From Acridotheres tristis (Eukaryota; Chordata; Aves; Passeriformes; Sturnidae), in contig CM072887.1 in NCBI GenBank assembly GCA_037013685.1, forward strand, positions 50,085,154-50,149,153: a stretch of DNA of 64,000 nucleotides, given 5' to 3'. The translations under genes and the position numbers were made by a program. Numbering within the stretch: position 1 is the first letter of the stretch; each line of letters begins with the position of its first letter. Positions 1-12,890 of this stretch are shown in pieces. The notes beneath the pieces are model-generated. The model was given only the letters and a program-made list of their open reading frames with translations. It searched no databases and had not been told where the DNA came from.

Positions 1-1305
1 TTTTAATGCCCTAGGAAAAGATGGATTAAACAGATTAAATGTTCCAAGATCCTTTGTCTTCCCTCATCCTCTTGTAGCTCTGTTTCAGTGTTGTTAAACT
101 GGTTTAAGTGCAAGAGATGAATCGGGCTTACTGTAAGTCCCTTTTAACAGTACAAGAAGTGTACTGGGAAAACCCACAAAAATACACATAAGAATATCAA
201 CAACAAAAGTATTTGTACAGAGCTAAGCTTTATGTCAGGCTATATTGGTTTTCAAACGCTCTCACTTCCAGCGGGCTAGACTCCCTGCTGATTGTGGTGT
301 AATGAAGTTTACATAAAGGAGGAAGTTAAATTTATTTCCATACCAAAAGACAGTGGGTTGAGAAAAATGTAAAGTCACTAAAATAATAATGAAACAGAAT
401 GGGTGGAAGAAGAGCCCCCTGCAGCAGCCCATGTTAATTACCCTTGCAGCTGGGAGATCAATTTGCATATATATTCTTTGAAGCCTGTCAGGTATGAATT
501 GAACCACTGAACTGTTACATTTGATAATCTAGCTCTCCAAAGCATTTCTTCTAAAGATGTTATGTTTCATAAGACTAGTTATTTTTTCTGTCTCAAAGTA
601 AAGAGCTGTACTTAATTTGTTCCTGTATAAACAGATCTATGATTGTGGCTTCCTGGAGCACCCAGGTTAGCAACGTAATCTCATCAAAAGCATTGGTACT
701 GCTGATTAAACACGAAGGAGATCTAGTCAAATAGCCCTGACAACCAGTGAAAGCAAGGAAATTAAAACTTAAAGCTAGCGGTGACAAGCATGACTCAGGG
801 GATAGTTAATGAGTTATGGAGCTTTTCAGCTCCAGGACACATATTCCATTATGTTCTGTACTAGTGGTGACAAAATTGTTGCCATCTGATGGCTGCTTCA
901 TGGCTGGAATAAACCTACTGTGTGGTCCCAGGAATTTTGCAAGTCCATTTGTTGTGCACTAAGTGTTAGTGTAGCATCCTGATGCCCGTGCTGCAAAATT
1001 GTTTACAGTGAATGGTAGCAGTTTACCACCTGTTGGCAGCAGTTTCAGAAGAGCATCAGAGATTTATAGAACTGTTGGAAAACCTGTTCCTCTAGCTGAG
1101 CAATCTAGACTTGCTTGACTGAAACCAGTAGAAATAAGAGCTTCCATGGAACAGAACCTGTGCAAAGGGAGAAACTGTGCATGAAAATAAATTTTATGCA
1201 GGAACAGGATATGAACTAAAGCTTGTTTGTTCTTGTTAAACAAAACTGTGAGAATGCAACAGATTTCATACAACTCAGATGAACTCATGTTTTTAAACTT
1301 TTTTA

Positions 1306-1360
1306 AAATAAACAATAACAACAACAAAACCCACAAAACCCCCACAATAAAACCCCAGAA
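1306..1360. repeat. A/C-rich low-complexity patch
   Basis: The plus strand here is almost entirely A and C with imperfect CAA and CAAAA units, followed by short C runs. It is simple low-complexity DNA with no gene content. Confidence 0.6.
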
Positions 1361-2335
1361 ATAATACCTTATCTGAGTTCCTCAGAAAAACATATTAACT
1401 GTAACACATTTTTTTGAACACAGATGAACCCTGACTCTTCAGATATTTCCTAGCATTAGATCTAGGGCAATACTTTTCTGATAATAATTGCATGTAATAT
1501 TGATGCAGGACAAATACTCCATTAGCAACAATCAAGAGCCTTAGCAACTCCTAAGAAGATTAAAAACCCAGGGCATAACAGAGTGTTACTAGATCTGGTA
1601 TGGGGGACCAATGCTTTCCATAGTTTCACTCTGGATCTATTAACAATTCTGCTTTTCTGAGGTTGCTCCTTTATGTTGTTGCCTTATATTTTTTGCTATT
1701 TGTGAGGAAGTTTTATACAGAAGTTCTTCCCTGCCTGCCTTCACTCACATAACAGCTCATCCCAAGAGTTTATTGCTTTCCCATTTCTGAATGGGAAGAG
1801 TTAAACTCAAGGATGGTCAGGTCCGGGCATGGTATAGGGTAAGTGGAGAGTACAGTTAATTTGTGTGTCCAGTTTGCTTGAAATTAATAGTTCTGAACAT
1901 CCAGCACCCATATGACACGCTTTTCTGGAAGATTTATTCTGAAGATACAAGAGAAATACTTTGCATTTTTGCAAAATTTAAGCAGTGTTGGACCCAAGGA
2001 GAATTTTAATAGTCCTTAGTGGACCATAGATTTGTTAGCTGACAAATCTTGTTCATGCAACTGGTTGTTGCTGGCAGTTAGAGAAGCTTAGTTACATTTT
2101 CTCTCTTCATTAACAATGTGAGAATCACTGGAAAAATGGGACATTCGGGGCTCCCTGATTGATCTAGGATTGAAAAAAGAGGCTGATACTTGGGTCTCAT
2201 GGAAAATTAGATGGGGTTGCATACTCATGGTAAAAACTCAAAATATCTTACCCAAAGTCAGCTATGAATTGGAGTAATTTTATATCCTAGGGAGGACTGT
2301 CAGGATAGCATGTAAAATAATGGAGTTTTTCTTTG

Positions 2336-2351
2336 GAGAGAGAGAGAGAGG
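2336..2351. repeat. (GA)n microsatellite
   Basis: An uninterrupted run of about eight GA units is read directly. It is a short dinucleotide repeat that could vary in length between individuals. Confidence 0.8.
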
Positions 2352-5300
2352 CTGTTCTTATTAATTATACCTCTCTACATCAGTATTACTGTATTTCCTC
2401 ACTTGTATGCGTTCCTTCAAAATAAAAGAGCTGGCTGATATAATTTTAATACTCTTTAATTTAACAAATCTCTTGCATGAAAGATGTTTATTTAATGATC
2501 ATATATTAAAGATAAGCACATTCCTTTCTTTTCCTGGCAAATAAAACTTCAAGTCTAAAATGAACTGCAGGTAGTTGTAATGCAAACCATGCCTAGAAAA
2601 ATAAACTCCCTCTGTATTAGCTTAAGCTCTTTGAGATTTAATGAAGTCTTACATTTGTTGATCAAATGTACAAAAGGTGTAGTGGCAAGCAAAGCATTCA
2701 ATTCATAACAGGGAGAAAGTTTTGTACAGCAGAAATCTTACCTTACAATGGAAATGTAGGTAGTTATGATCCTTGAACTTCCAGTCTTTTTGAATGATGT
2801 GCAGTGAATGCAACCATCCATATAGAACACCTAAGATGAAGAACTCTTTATTCCCCTCCAATTTCCTTTACTTTAGCAAGAAGAGCAATATGAAAGTAGG
2901 GTGAATGTAGAGAAGGCAGGATATACATCACAAAAATATTTGGTGGTGTTTTGAAATTTCCGTTGTTTATTTCCATTTTTAGAGATACTCTTTGCTGGAT
3001 TCTTGTGATGATTCCACCTGGAGTCTCTTATCCAGAATGATCCCATGCTTTTCCCCCCTGTTCTGTTAGCATTTTTCTTGATGTCTCTATCCAGCAGTTA
3101 CTTCATCACACAGTGTCTTTCAGGTTTACCTACCTGTTAATTTTTTATTGTTGTTGTTATATGCCATTTATACCATGTTTTGCACAAGTGTCATTTGTGT
3201 TTCTTTGATGGTGGAATTTCAGTTGTTCACAAATATTTGTTATTGGACTGGGTGTTTTGTAATGTATCATCAGATAGGGCACCATGTACAGCATGCTTAA
3301 TTAGTGATCTGACCAATAGTGTAATTACTATTATAACTAAATGAGCTACAGAGAACAAAAATCGAGATATATAAACTAAGAAGGGTAGAAACCATAAAAT
3401 TTTGTCTTCAGATATGTTTCATAGCTGAAAAGCCTCTTTCCATTTAGCTTTCTTGCATGCTGAAGATTAACTAGAGGACATGAATCCCATGGGGAGTATA
3501 TGAAATACAACACATATCAGATTCCGAGGTGAAGAGTTCAAGACAGTGTCAAGTTTTTCTGATATCCCCATGAAATCTGGAAAAAGATGAAATAAAACAA
3601 TCAGCTTGAAGGTTTATTAATTTGTTTTGTGTTACAATGATAAGGCACAGAGAGAATGTTAAGAAGCAATGTTTAATAGCATTTGCAAATAACCTTTACC
3701 AAGGGGAATTCAGAAGGGAGGTCATCTGAAAACAAGACAACCTTGATAGCAAATCATGAGGCTTTGTTTGTTGAGTTCCTTCTTTCCCTAATGGTGACTA
3801 CTTGTACTGTTGTTTATCCTTCAGGCCACAGCTGCTTTAACAAGGACACTTTCAGATTGAATTATGGGTGGAATTGTATAATAATAATAGCAATGATGAG
3901 AATGGTGAATATAATCTTGCCATTCTCTGCCTGTCCTATGCATTCTGAGCAAACACTATTATCCTTTAGACTCACATAATTTATTCCTACTTTTTAACTT
4001 TATGAAGTTATTAATTTGTAAATTGATTTCACACTGTCTCTGAAAATGTTGAAGACTACCTGACATCCCTTGCCATGTTATTATTAGTTGACCTCTAACA
4101 AGTGGTTGTGAGAGTGAAAAGTACTGACCACTTTCTAGGTTGACTTTTTGTCAACTGGCGCTGCAAATGTAGCAGGACTTTGGTTGATATCCACATTGTC
4201 AGGGTTGTACAGGACATATGCTACTCATTAATCATTTGGGTTCAAATATGACATTGTGTTTTCACCATCTATAAGAGAAGTATTAACGCTGCTAACTTTT
4301 CAGTTCTGTAGTTATCTTGTGCAGATTCTAGAGCAGCAGTCCTTTAAGGTTGGTGAAAAAAGGAGAGTAGAAGAGACATAAATATTAAGGTCTGAACTTC
4401 TGTATCTCCATTTCTTCCAGTTTAAGAAAACAAGACCATAAAATGAAACTGCTAGAGGACAGGGTCACAAACAGCTCTATGGAATTTTCCTTTCCCAAAT
4501 ATGTTTGAGATATAGAAATTTTACATGTGTCACAGGAGAAACTGGACAAGTAATTGAAAGAGATGTATTGAGTGTCATTAAACAGACAAATCACATCAGA
4601 ATGAGGAAATGCCCATAGCTGAAAATAGCTGTGAATAGCTGTGAAGGTGTACTTTATTGTGTTGTTGCATTTCCCTTTGTATCTGTTTATGGTTATTGCT
4701 GTTAATGTTCTGGGTTGCATGGATGTTTTGTTTGCACCAAAATGGCCAATGTATGTCCCAAAGACTTCTCTGTCCCTCTGGTTTCTCTTCTGAAGCATGG
4801 ATACTCTATTTGTACGCTGTGAAGTCAATTCCTTTTTTCCTCAATATTCTCGAGTAGAAAACAATTTCCATTTCTTTTTGTTCTGCTCTCCTGTTGTGTT
4901 CCTTGTTTTTATGGGCATTCCTTTGAATTCTGCTTAAATTACTATAATGGTTCTAAATCCAGGATTAACTGATTTTACTCTATTCTCTCTATTTCCCATT
5001 CCCCAAACATCATTTTTCTCCTTCTCATTCACAAAGGCAATTTAAACAAAACTAATTTCTTTTTGGTAATGTGAACACCGTGTACTGGAGTCTTCCCATT
5101 CAAGTGGGATTCATTTTTGATCCACAGTTTTGGTTTGCATGATGTAGGATGTAATTCACTTCATGTACAACCGCAATTTTCATTGCTACACTTCATGTGC
5201 GGTATATTGACATTACTCATATTATAGTTCTCATAATCTGAGAAGTCAAACCTTAAGAGTTCAAGTTGGGAGTAGTTCAAATGCTGGAGTTAAAGTCAAG

Positions 5301-7014
5301 GATGTCTGAAAGATGAACAAGTGCTGAGTCTCATCTATGAATAAGATTTTTCACACAATTTCCTCAGTTTTTTATGTTATTTCAACTTTATTTTTCAATG
5401 AAATTTTTCTCAATATGTTTTATGGATTCAATTGGCAGGTCAGGGGGGAAACTTCCACTAGTTCCAGAGATTAAAGAGCTTAGCAGACTTACTAAAGAAA
5501 TTCAAGTGGTGGGTTTTGTTTTTTTTTTCTTCAGACCTGGAGAGCAGAAAGAATGAGAAGTCAGTGAAGTAAATTTATATATAGTGGATTTATAGATTTT
5601 TTTAATGACATGCAGAGTGATAGTCCTAGGGAGTTCCAGACATGATTATTTCATATGCCGAAACTCTGTCTGTACCACCTTGGATGGTGGTATTTGTATC
5701 TCACCAAAACCCCCTCATCTACACCTTATTGGGATGGGACCTGTGTTTTCAAAGACTGATAGGGAGATGATTGCAAATTGCTTTGTTTGCAGAGTTCATG
5801 TCTAGCTCGCAGAAGGAACAGACACTACTTCAGTTTTCTCAAATCTTTAGCATCTAAGTGTACTACAAAGAACATGAAATTGTCTTTGGATAGAATTCAA
5901 AGGTAAATGTATTGATATGTTTGCTAAAGATAAAACAAAAAGGAGTGTAAAAACCTCACATGGGAATGTGTGTAACATATATTCTTAAGCTCAGGAAGCA
6001 TTATCAATAGATTTAATGTTTATGTTTCTGTTCAAGCTTTCCGTCATTTTTCAGGAAATATTTAGACTTTTAAATGACATTTTGAGTATAGAAATTGTAC
6101 TTTGGTTTGTGAAATGTAGTCAGTACCTAGTTTCAGGTTTTAAGCTACTGCATGCAGCTTAATTATGCTTAATGTCTCAGAAAAGACAAGAGAGCTCTCT
6201 GCTCCAGCAAAGAGTTAACCCAAACTTTGAGAAGGGAGCTTTATAGAGCTATACAAAATATTACCTCAGTATTCCACTCCAGTCAGTTGTTTGTGCAGAT
6301 GTGAATTAATGGACTGTTGTAAAGGTAGTGTGATTTCTGTCTTTTCAGTTAGGGAGTGATGATGGCCAAAGTTTTGTTTCATGTGCTACAATTAAGCAAA
6401 ATCAATGTGCTAATAAAAAATCTCTGTGTATCTTTTAAGAAGGAACTTCTTAAGAAACATTAAGAATAGTGGAAATATATGCCTTTTGAGAAGAAGAACA
6501 GTATTTGGTCTTCAAACATCCACTGAATCTGTTTAAAACTGCTTACGTGAGGTGGAAATGTTGAGGCTACTAGAACTAATGCCATACATGAAATTGGAAA
6601 CATTCAGTTGTTTGTGTATAAGCATTTTCTAGTACATTCTGGTCTACTTGAGGTTATACAAAAATATTTTGAAGAAGAAAATATTTCAAACTGCTGTCAA
6701 ACTAGTCATCTGTTTTTATGACATATTTCTGAGGGTTGATCTCATTCTCACTGTGTGTCATGAGTTCATGAACATTTTTTCCTGGGTATATTCCCCAAGT
6801 TTAAACATTTAATTGAAAATCCTGTTTTAAAATTAACTGTTAAGGTTTAATAAGTCTGATGTACCTTCACAACAACTACACCAATAATAACAAGTTCTTT
6901 TTGGTTTGATAAAGGTGATTGTTCTCAAAAATATGTTCTTCCATGAACAAAATAAATCAGACCTGCAGACTTTTGAGCCAAACTTATAAAAGGTTGTTAT
7001 GAGCAGAGCACAGC

Positions 7015-7036
7015 TGTGGGAGTTAGTGCTCCCACA
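7015..7036. repeat. small inverted repeat, 8-bp arms
   Basis: TGTGGGAG at 7015-7022 is followed after a 6-base loop by its exact reverse complement CTCCCACA at 7029-7036. No T tract or flanking gene gives it a role. A short hairpin like this is expected by chance somewhere in 64 kb. Confidence 0.6.
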
Positions 7037-7492
7037 TTCTATTCAAACACCCATTTGAGGTGAAGAATTTCTGACTCTCTCATCACTCCCCAAACACTCT
7101 CATGCTCCCAAAATATAGTCTGAACTACACAATAAGAGGCATATAAACCTTATACTGTTCCCTATGCAGGTTTAGATATCATTCAGAATTTTTACAGCTT
7201 TGTGTTTGTAAATGTTTTAAAACTGAAAAGCATTGTGTGAGAACTAAATCTCATTTTAATATCTTAAGTAGTTCTAGAAAAATAACATATTTCCTCCTAT
7301 CACTTTAATTACCAAAGGCAATTGATAATCTCTCTTTCTCCTTTGATTGGTGAGTGCTTTTGATTTACACTCCTGTATATTCCATTGTTTCCTAAAATCT
7401 AGTCGGCATGAAGTATAGAAACTGAAAAACGTTTCTTCATAGGAACAGCACACCTAACAGTGCACAAACTTTGATGATACTGTTTTTGATCT

Positions 7493-7516
7493 TTTTGGAA
7501 AGCTTACTTTCCAAAA
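7493..7516. repeat. inverted repeat, 10-bp arms, 4-base loop
   Basis: TTTTGGAAAG (7493-7502) and CTTTCCAAAA (7507-7516) are exact reverse complements separated by CTTA. The structure is a tight hairpin in AT-rich DNA. No neighbouring gene or repeat boundary suggests a function. Confidence 0.65.
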
Positions 7517-7780
7517 GTATGAACTTAATGTTTTAAAAAGTCATTAAGAAGGGATTGAAGCTGCTGTAGTCTTAGTTGAAGTGGTATATAATTTTTCTCT
7601 TACACCTTTGCCTTTTGATTCTCCCGGATAAATCTTTTGTAGGAGTGAACTCCGTGTGTTTTGCAGTACGATCTCAGCCCTACACTTTTCTGAAGGATAT
7701 CAAAGTCTTTAAGTATTCTCAAATTTTGCAGATTGTGAAAATAGTACTTAACTGCAAATTACATTTTATGTTCTATGTTC

Positions 7781-7800
7781 TAATGTTCCTTAGAACATTA
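7781..7800. repeat. small inverted repeat, 8-bp arms
   Basis: TAATGTTC (7781-7788) and GAACATTA (7793-7800) are exact reverse complements around a CTTA loop. It lies about 85 bases before the recognisable start of the decayed CR1 element; the link is probably accidental. Confidence 0.6.
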
Positions 7801-7884
7801 CTACTCGGAACTTCTATTCAGGACTAAGATCACATCATGCTTATACATTAGGGTTATGTTCACAAACTTTAAAATTTACTCCGC

Positions 7885-9360
7885 TCAAGAGTTGAGACAG
7901 AGGATCATCAAGGATGCTCCTTCGTGGCAAGGGCATAGAAGGAACATGCACAGTTGTCAAAGACATAGCAGAGAAACTCAGTGAAATCTTTGCACAGGCC
8001 TTTGTGCACTGACTGTCACACCTGATGCATTTCCCTAGCAGAGTGTCTATAAGATGCAGATCAATTTGAAGTAAATGAACAGGAAATGTTAGACCAGTCG
8101 GGCAGGTTAGGAAGGTCACTAGGACCAGATGGTATAAAACCAAGAGCTCTGAATATGAAATTCCCAAACTTCTGGCTAAGGGATGTAAAATGTCATTACA
8201 AATGGACACTGAACTAAGGGACTAGGACAGCTGTTGAATCTGCCATCTGTCAGAAGGGTTTTAGAGATGATCTTAGGGATGACAAACCAGTGAGCCTGAT
8301 TTCCATTTTTGTTAAGACTGTGTATATATGTATGAATGAAAACAACCTGTTTAGCAGAAGTTATATAGCTTCTGAATTTCAGGGATGTTTTCAGTAATAA
8401 TAAGGATAAATGGGATCAAATGGACGTAACACACATTGTTTTTAAAAATGTCTTTGATCAGGTTCCAGACCAAAGGCTCATTACAATATTGTGTTGCCAT
8501 GGGATTGGAGGAAAGCTTTTTAAAGAAGAAGAATTCATGATAGGCCTTAATAATGGCAACATTTCAGAACAGAATTGATACTGGGACCACTTTTAATCAG
8601 CATCTCTGCTCTGGGGAGGGCAATGGACAGTGAAATCTGTAAGCTTGTGGATAAATTCTCTGTTGACAATCAGTGTCATTTGCCTTCTATACCAACGGCT
8701 TCAATGGCAAGAATATCCAAAATAAGACTGACCAGACCAAAAGTCAGCAGGCTAGGTTCAGTCTGAAGAAATGCATCTAGAAAAAAATAACATGGACCTT
8801 GCTGACATTATGCTGAACTAAGAATTGACACTTAAAGCTCAGAAAGGGACCTCTGACATTTCTCTGAAGTCTCAGTGTCAAACAAAAAATATTAGACAAG
8901 TTTAGAAAAGTTAATGAGATTATCCTTGGGAACAGAGAGTGCCTGAAATAAGAGGACAGCAGGACGTCTGAAAACTGATGTGCCCATATCCTGAGTATCG
9001 TGTGCAGTTTTGTCTTCACAAATGAGGAAGGGTGTAGCTGAATCCAAAGAAGTATGGAGAAAAAAAAGTAAAATGTTCAAGATGGTGGAGTAGCTGCCTT
9101 GCGCAGGAACACTTAAAGGCTGGGACATTTCATTTGAAGAAGAGAAGGCCAAGGAAGGTTATGACTGAGGTTCCTGAAATAATATAGGCAATAGATAAAC
9201 TGAATACACAATCCTAGATCTATGGGAACTTGAAACCAGTAAGGCTTTTTTTTTGAAGCCAGTGAATATAGTCCTTAACATAGTGAATTTTTTAACTGAG
9301 ACTCACTAGAGAAATTGAAGGAAACCACTACTGGCAGATTTGGAAAGGTGTTAGTCATAA
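7885..9360 (+). mobile_element. ancient decayed CR1-lineage LINE with reverse-transcriptase remnant
   Basis: This is a non-LTR retrotransposon remnant of the CR1 group, which copies itself by target-primed reverse transcription. Degraded RT-region motifs can be read in order, in shifting frames: DIAEKLSEIFAQAF in the pre-RT block (about 7962-8003), SLGPDGIKPRAL (from 8116), KPVSLISI (from 8284), DVTHIVFKNVFDQVPDQ (from 8423, motif A region) and LGPLLISISALG (from 8581). They resemble CR1 patterns such as GPDGI-P, RPVSL, FSKAFD-VPH and LGPVLFNIFINDL. The first motif A aspartate is replaced by V, the FADD motif C appears only as LVDKFSVD, and an in-frame stop interrupts the second block near 8215. 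From about 9000 to 9360 the sequence continues with the non-coding-like tail: a GTGCAGTTTTG phrase, then an AAGAGAAGGC phrase followed by one resembling GACATGATAGAGGTTTA. The copy is inactive and much older than the CR1 pieces at 13.9 and 20.2 kb. Both ends are approximate. Confidence 0.8.
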
Positions 9361-9436
9361 ATAACTCTCTCACAAAGATGTCCTTTAGTTTTTTTAATGC
9401 TGACTAGAAGTGTACCCGCTGACAATATTAATTAAA

Positions 9437-9473
9437 CTATTCCCCACACTGAGAACAGGCGTGTGGGGAATAG
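9437..9473. repeat. perfect inverted repeat, 13-bp arms, 11-base loop
   Basis: CTATTCCCCACAC (9437-9449) and GTGTGGGGAATAG (9461-9473) are exact reverse complements separated by 11 bases. The arms are GC-richer than the surroundings. The hairpin lies about 75 bases beyond the last recognisable part of the ancient CR1 remnant, so it could be related to that element's lost 3' end or to an unrelated insertion. No function can be assigned. Confidence 0.85.
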
Positions 9474-11283
9474 ACTGCAGAATATGATCCAGCTTCTTGT
9501 GTCTCTGTTTTACTGGAGGGCAGCATACTGGGCTGTATGAGGATTAACCTGCACCTCAGGGACATTTCTTACTTATCCTTTTCCCTTATTCAGTCAAAGG
9601 ATTTTATATCTGGTTTCTTTCAGTGAATGCCAAATCTATTTTTTAAACAAGACTGACTTTTTAATGGTCTTACAGATGAGCACTGCATATACCTGCACAG
9701 TACCCAGGTTGTCTCAGCCACTGTGAAAGTATCGCTATTAGATAATGATTTCTATTCAGAGATCAAGATAGTCTATAGTTTCTGCTTAATCTGGTAAATC
9801 AACAAGTAAATTGCAAGTTCCAAAAAGGTTAGGCAATGCTCAAAATTGAGTATACAAAAAGAGCAAAACCAGCGATCTCTTGGCAGAAAGAAGAAAGAAG
9901 TTTCTTATGTCATTTTGTTTTCCCAGCCAGTAAAACAAGTAACAAATACAGGTTAATATCACAGTCATGTACAGCAAATTAAGGAGAAGGTAGCAAGTCA
10001 ATAAGTTTCTGGGTATACAAGAATAAATATCATAGGCAAATAGAAGTGGAATAAACGAAGTCCAGTGTCACATTTTATGCCATTTACCTAATTGGTAAGT
10101 TACATTGCCACAGGCCTCTGTAAGGGAGAGCCACCTGATTATGAGTCTTGGGTTACATAATTCAAAATCTGTTAGCATTTCTTTCCAGGGTAAGGAACAC
10201 ATATATAATAGAGTTCGAGAACAAATACCAGGGCACAGCAAACTTTAAACTTCTTATTTTGAAGAGACTATATGGGAAAATAATGAACAGATGGCAAATA
10301 AAAGGAATATGTTAGCATTTCTTCTACCTGTGAGGCATAGTAATCTCTCCTTCATTTTGGGCAGTCCAAGGATCATGCACCATATGAGATTTTTAGATAT
10401 CAGGCACAGGAAGCCTGTGTTGTGAAGGGGAAACATTTAAATCATTAAGCTGTATAACATAGTTCTTTCAACTAAACATTGCAACAAATGATAAAGTGCA
10501 ACTCTGTTATTCTGAACCATTCAAGAATTATAAAGGATGAGTGGTTTCCAGTAGGTCTTGTTTGGAGAAATCAGGTAAAGTTTTTCCATTCAGAAAGGGT
10601 CTTACAGGTAATTTGAGTTGTTTAAGATCAAGGTGTTTAAATAAAGACTGTTGCATTATTTTAATAATACCTTTAATAAATACATCTGATAATGAGGATT
10701 TTAAAATTATTCAGTGTCTATGATTACACTCATCTGGGTAACCTGTAAAAGGGATTCTACATGAAGATTTTAAAATAGTCAAATATGCTGATTTACAGTG
10801 CAATTTTATGTGAAAATCTGGCTAAATGTAATGTTAATTTTCCTGAGAAAATAATTTTTATTTAGGACACTTACATAATGTAATGAACTCAATGGATTTT
10901 ATTTACATTCTTAAAGATAAACAAGTGCTTTTGTGCTGTTTGGATTACAAATAAAATTAGGAACATATTAAAATACTGTACTGCATTGTCCTAAGAAAAA
11001 ACAATCCTATAAGATAAATTGATAATTTTATAAAATCTATTATGCATTTATTTGTTTTAGATTTGATTGAAAATAATGCTCACATAAACCAGCTAGCAAT
11101 AATTAGGCTTACAGACACAAAGCACTCACTATATTAATAGCAATATGCAGGTAAATTTACTCTGTTATCTTACTCCCTTGAATAATCAGTAGATAGTAAT
11201 ATTAAACTACACAATGACTGAATGGATTACTAAATTTAAACAGGGTACCTGATTTTTCAATTGACACTCACTGAAGTACAGAG

Positions 11284-11300
11284 CTCTCTCTCTCTCTCTC
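11284..11300. repeat. (CT)n microsatellite
   Basis: An uninterrupted run of about eight CT units, read directly. It is a simple dinucleotide repeat without further context. Confidence 0.8.
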
Positions 11301-12890
11301 CAATCAATATGGTTTTCATACTTACACAGCAAATCTCAGAAGTAATTTCAGACCCATCATTATGTGTAAAAAGCATTTCATAAATCATTTGGAATACTAA
11401 ACAAATTAGAGAAAATTGCCCTTTGGATTAGAGAAGAAATTTGTTGAATAAAATATGTATATTCTGAATTATTTCCTCTTCTGTAATAAGCTGACTAGAT
11501 TAAATTGAGAAGCCAGTATAAAAGAGCCACTGGGATATCTATTATTTCTTCATCCTTTTATCCTCTTGCAATTCTCTTGGGGAAGTGTACATGTATATGC
11601 TGCATGAAATGTTATTAACTGACATTAAGTCTCTCATCCCCTTAGGCCGTGGCTTTTTTCCTCCTACTGTACTGACCATTAAGCAGCTCTTGTGGATTTG
11701 ATCTGGAAATTGTTGTATTTATACCTTCTCAAGCACGTGTGTTAAACTACTCATTGCAATTTGATATTTCATGACTTTGTAGGCCTCACATAAGTTATAA
11801 TATCAATTATGTTTTAGTCTAATGACACGAAAGCGACAGGCTATTGGTTCTTTGCTCTAAACGGATGCAGGTGTCTTTTAATATACTATTTCTCATCTCT
11901 TGGTATCAGTCTTTCACTCTTCTTTCTGTTGTAAATATGTATGATTAAGGACGAAGTAAAGCTGCCTACCCAGAGCCTTGGAGGAAGCCACATTGAATCT
12001 TTTTCCTTTGGCTGATCTTTTTTGGTGGAAAGCTGTATTGAGTGACTTGGGCTCTGAGTGGGAAAATTAGGAGCACAATTCATGCCTGTGCACACTTCTG
12101 AATAATGCTGGCACATCGATTGTTTGAGTTAGTGCAAATTGTTTGCCGAAAGATAGCATGAGAGGCAGCATGGTGAGAAGGAAATTAACTCTATTGCACA
12201 AATCTATTGGTTACATTGTCCACCAATTATTCTTAAAATATTTTGCCTTTTTGTACCCTGTTCTTGTATAGCAACAGCAATAGAGAACAAGTACAGTGCA
12301 TCTCCTATTCACTTTCCTGTCTGGTTTAAATGTCTCCAACCAGAAGCTGTCCCCCAGGTTTAATATTCAAACGTTAATTTGTACTAAGATATTATGCTCT
12401 TTTTTTTCTTTTATTTTGAGCTTAAAGGCTCAAAACTTCAACTCTTCCTTGCCATGGGAAAAGCAAATGATAATACCAGTACAAGAATCTCATTTTACAC
12501 TGCACCTGAACTGTCTCTCTGTTTTTATATTTTATGGTCCTGCAGTTCTTTCTTCAGTCACACTGACTGCATTAAATTATATAGAAGCACAGGCTTGTGA
12601 CACCTCTGAACCAACCTGCAAGAGAATACAAAATCTTTCTTTTGCTTTCAGCCTGACTCGACATCAAATTCCAAAAATTATATACAAATAATATCACCAG
12701 TCTAATGAATGGAAATAAGGAAAGGCAAGGGCAAACCCGTCAGTTTCATTATCTACCAGTGCTGAAGGATTACCTCTAGAATTAGTATGAATTTACATTA
12801 CTAAATGGTCTTTGAAGGACATGACAACTGGGTGAAATTCTAGTTTGTTAATATTTCTAAACAACAGTAGAAGATGAACTCTCTGCTTAA

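Larger units (their letters stand above)
1..7884. other. unique AT-rich non-coding DNA, no gene seen
   Basis: No coding gene is supported. The longest open frames are 147 codons (4385-4828, minus), 98 codons (3683-3979, plus) and 93 codons (1064-1345, minus). None shows a recognisable domain, signal peptide or repeat pattern, and the 147-codon frame overlaps an open frame on the opposite strand at 4657-4857. The stretch holds an A/C-rich low-complexity patch near 1306-1360, a short (GA)n run at 2336-2351, a T run near 5519-5528 and three small hairpins (7015-7036, 7493-7516, 7781-7800). The patch 7230-7400 contains TCF/LEF-like and homeodomain-like motifs. Nothing else was recognised. Confidence 0.75.
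9361..12890. other. unique AT-rich non-coding DNA, no gene seen
   Basis: The longest open frame is 131 codons (12296-12691, plus). It is rich in Phe, Leu and Ser from T-rich DNA and overlaps a 68-codon frame in another plus-strand reading frame, so it is not taken as a gene. The stretch contains a strong 13-bp-arm hairpin at 9437-9473, a (CT)n run at 11284-11300 and very AT-rich sequence at 10600-11480 with several homeodomain-type cores. No exon, RNA gene or further mobile element was recognised. Confidence 0.7.

Noticed and set aside
4385..4828. 147-codon minus-strand open frame as a possible gene
   Set aside because: It has no recognisable domain, overlaps an opposite-strand open frame at 4657-4857, and lies in AT-rich DNA with no splice or promoter evidence.
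12296..12691. 131-codon plus-strand open frame
   Set aside because: The composition follows T-rich DNA, another plus-strand frame overlaps it, and no domain is visible.
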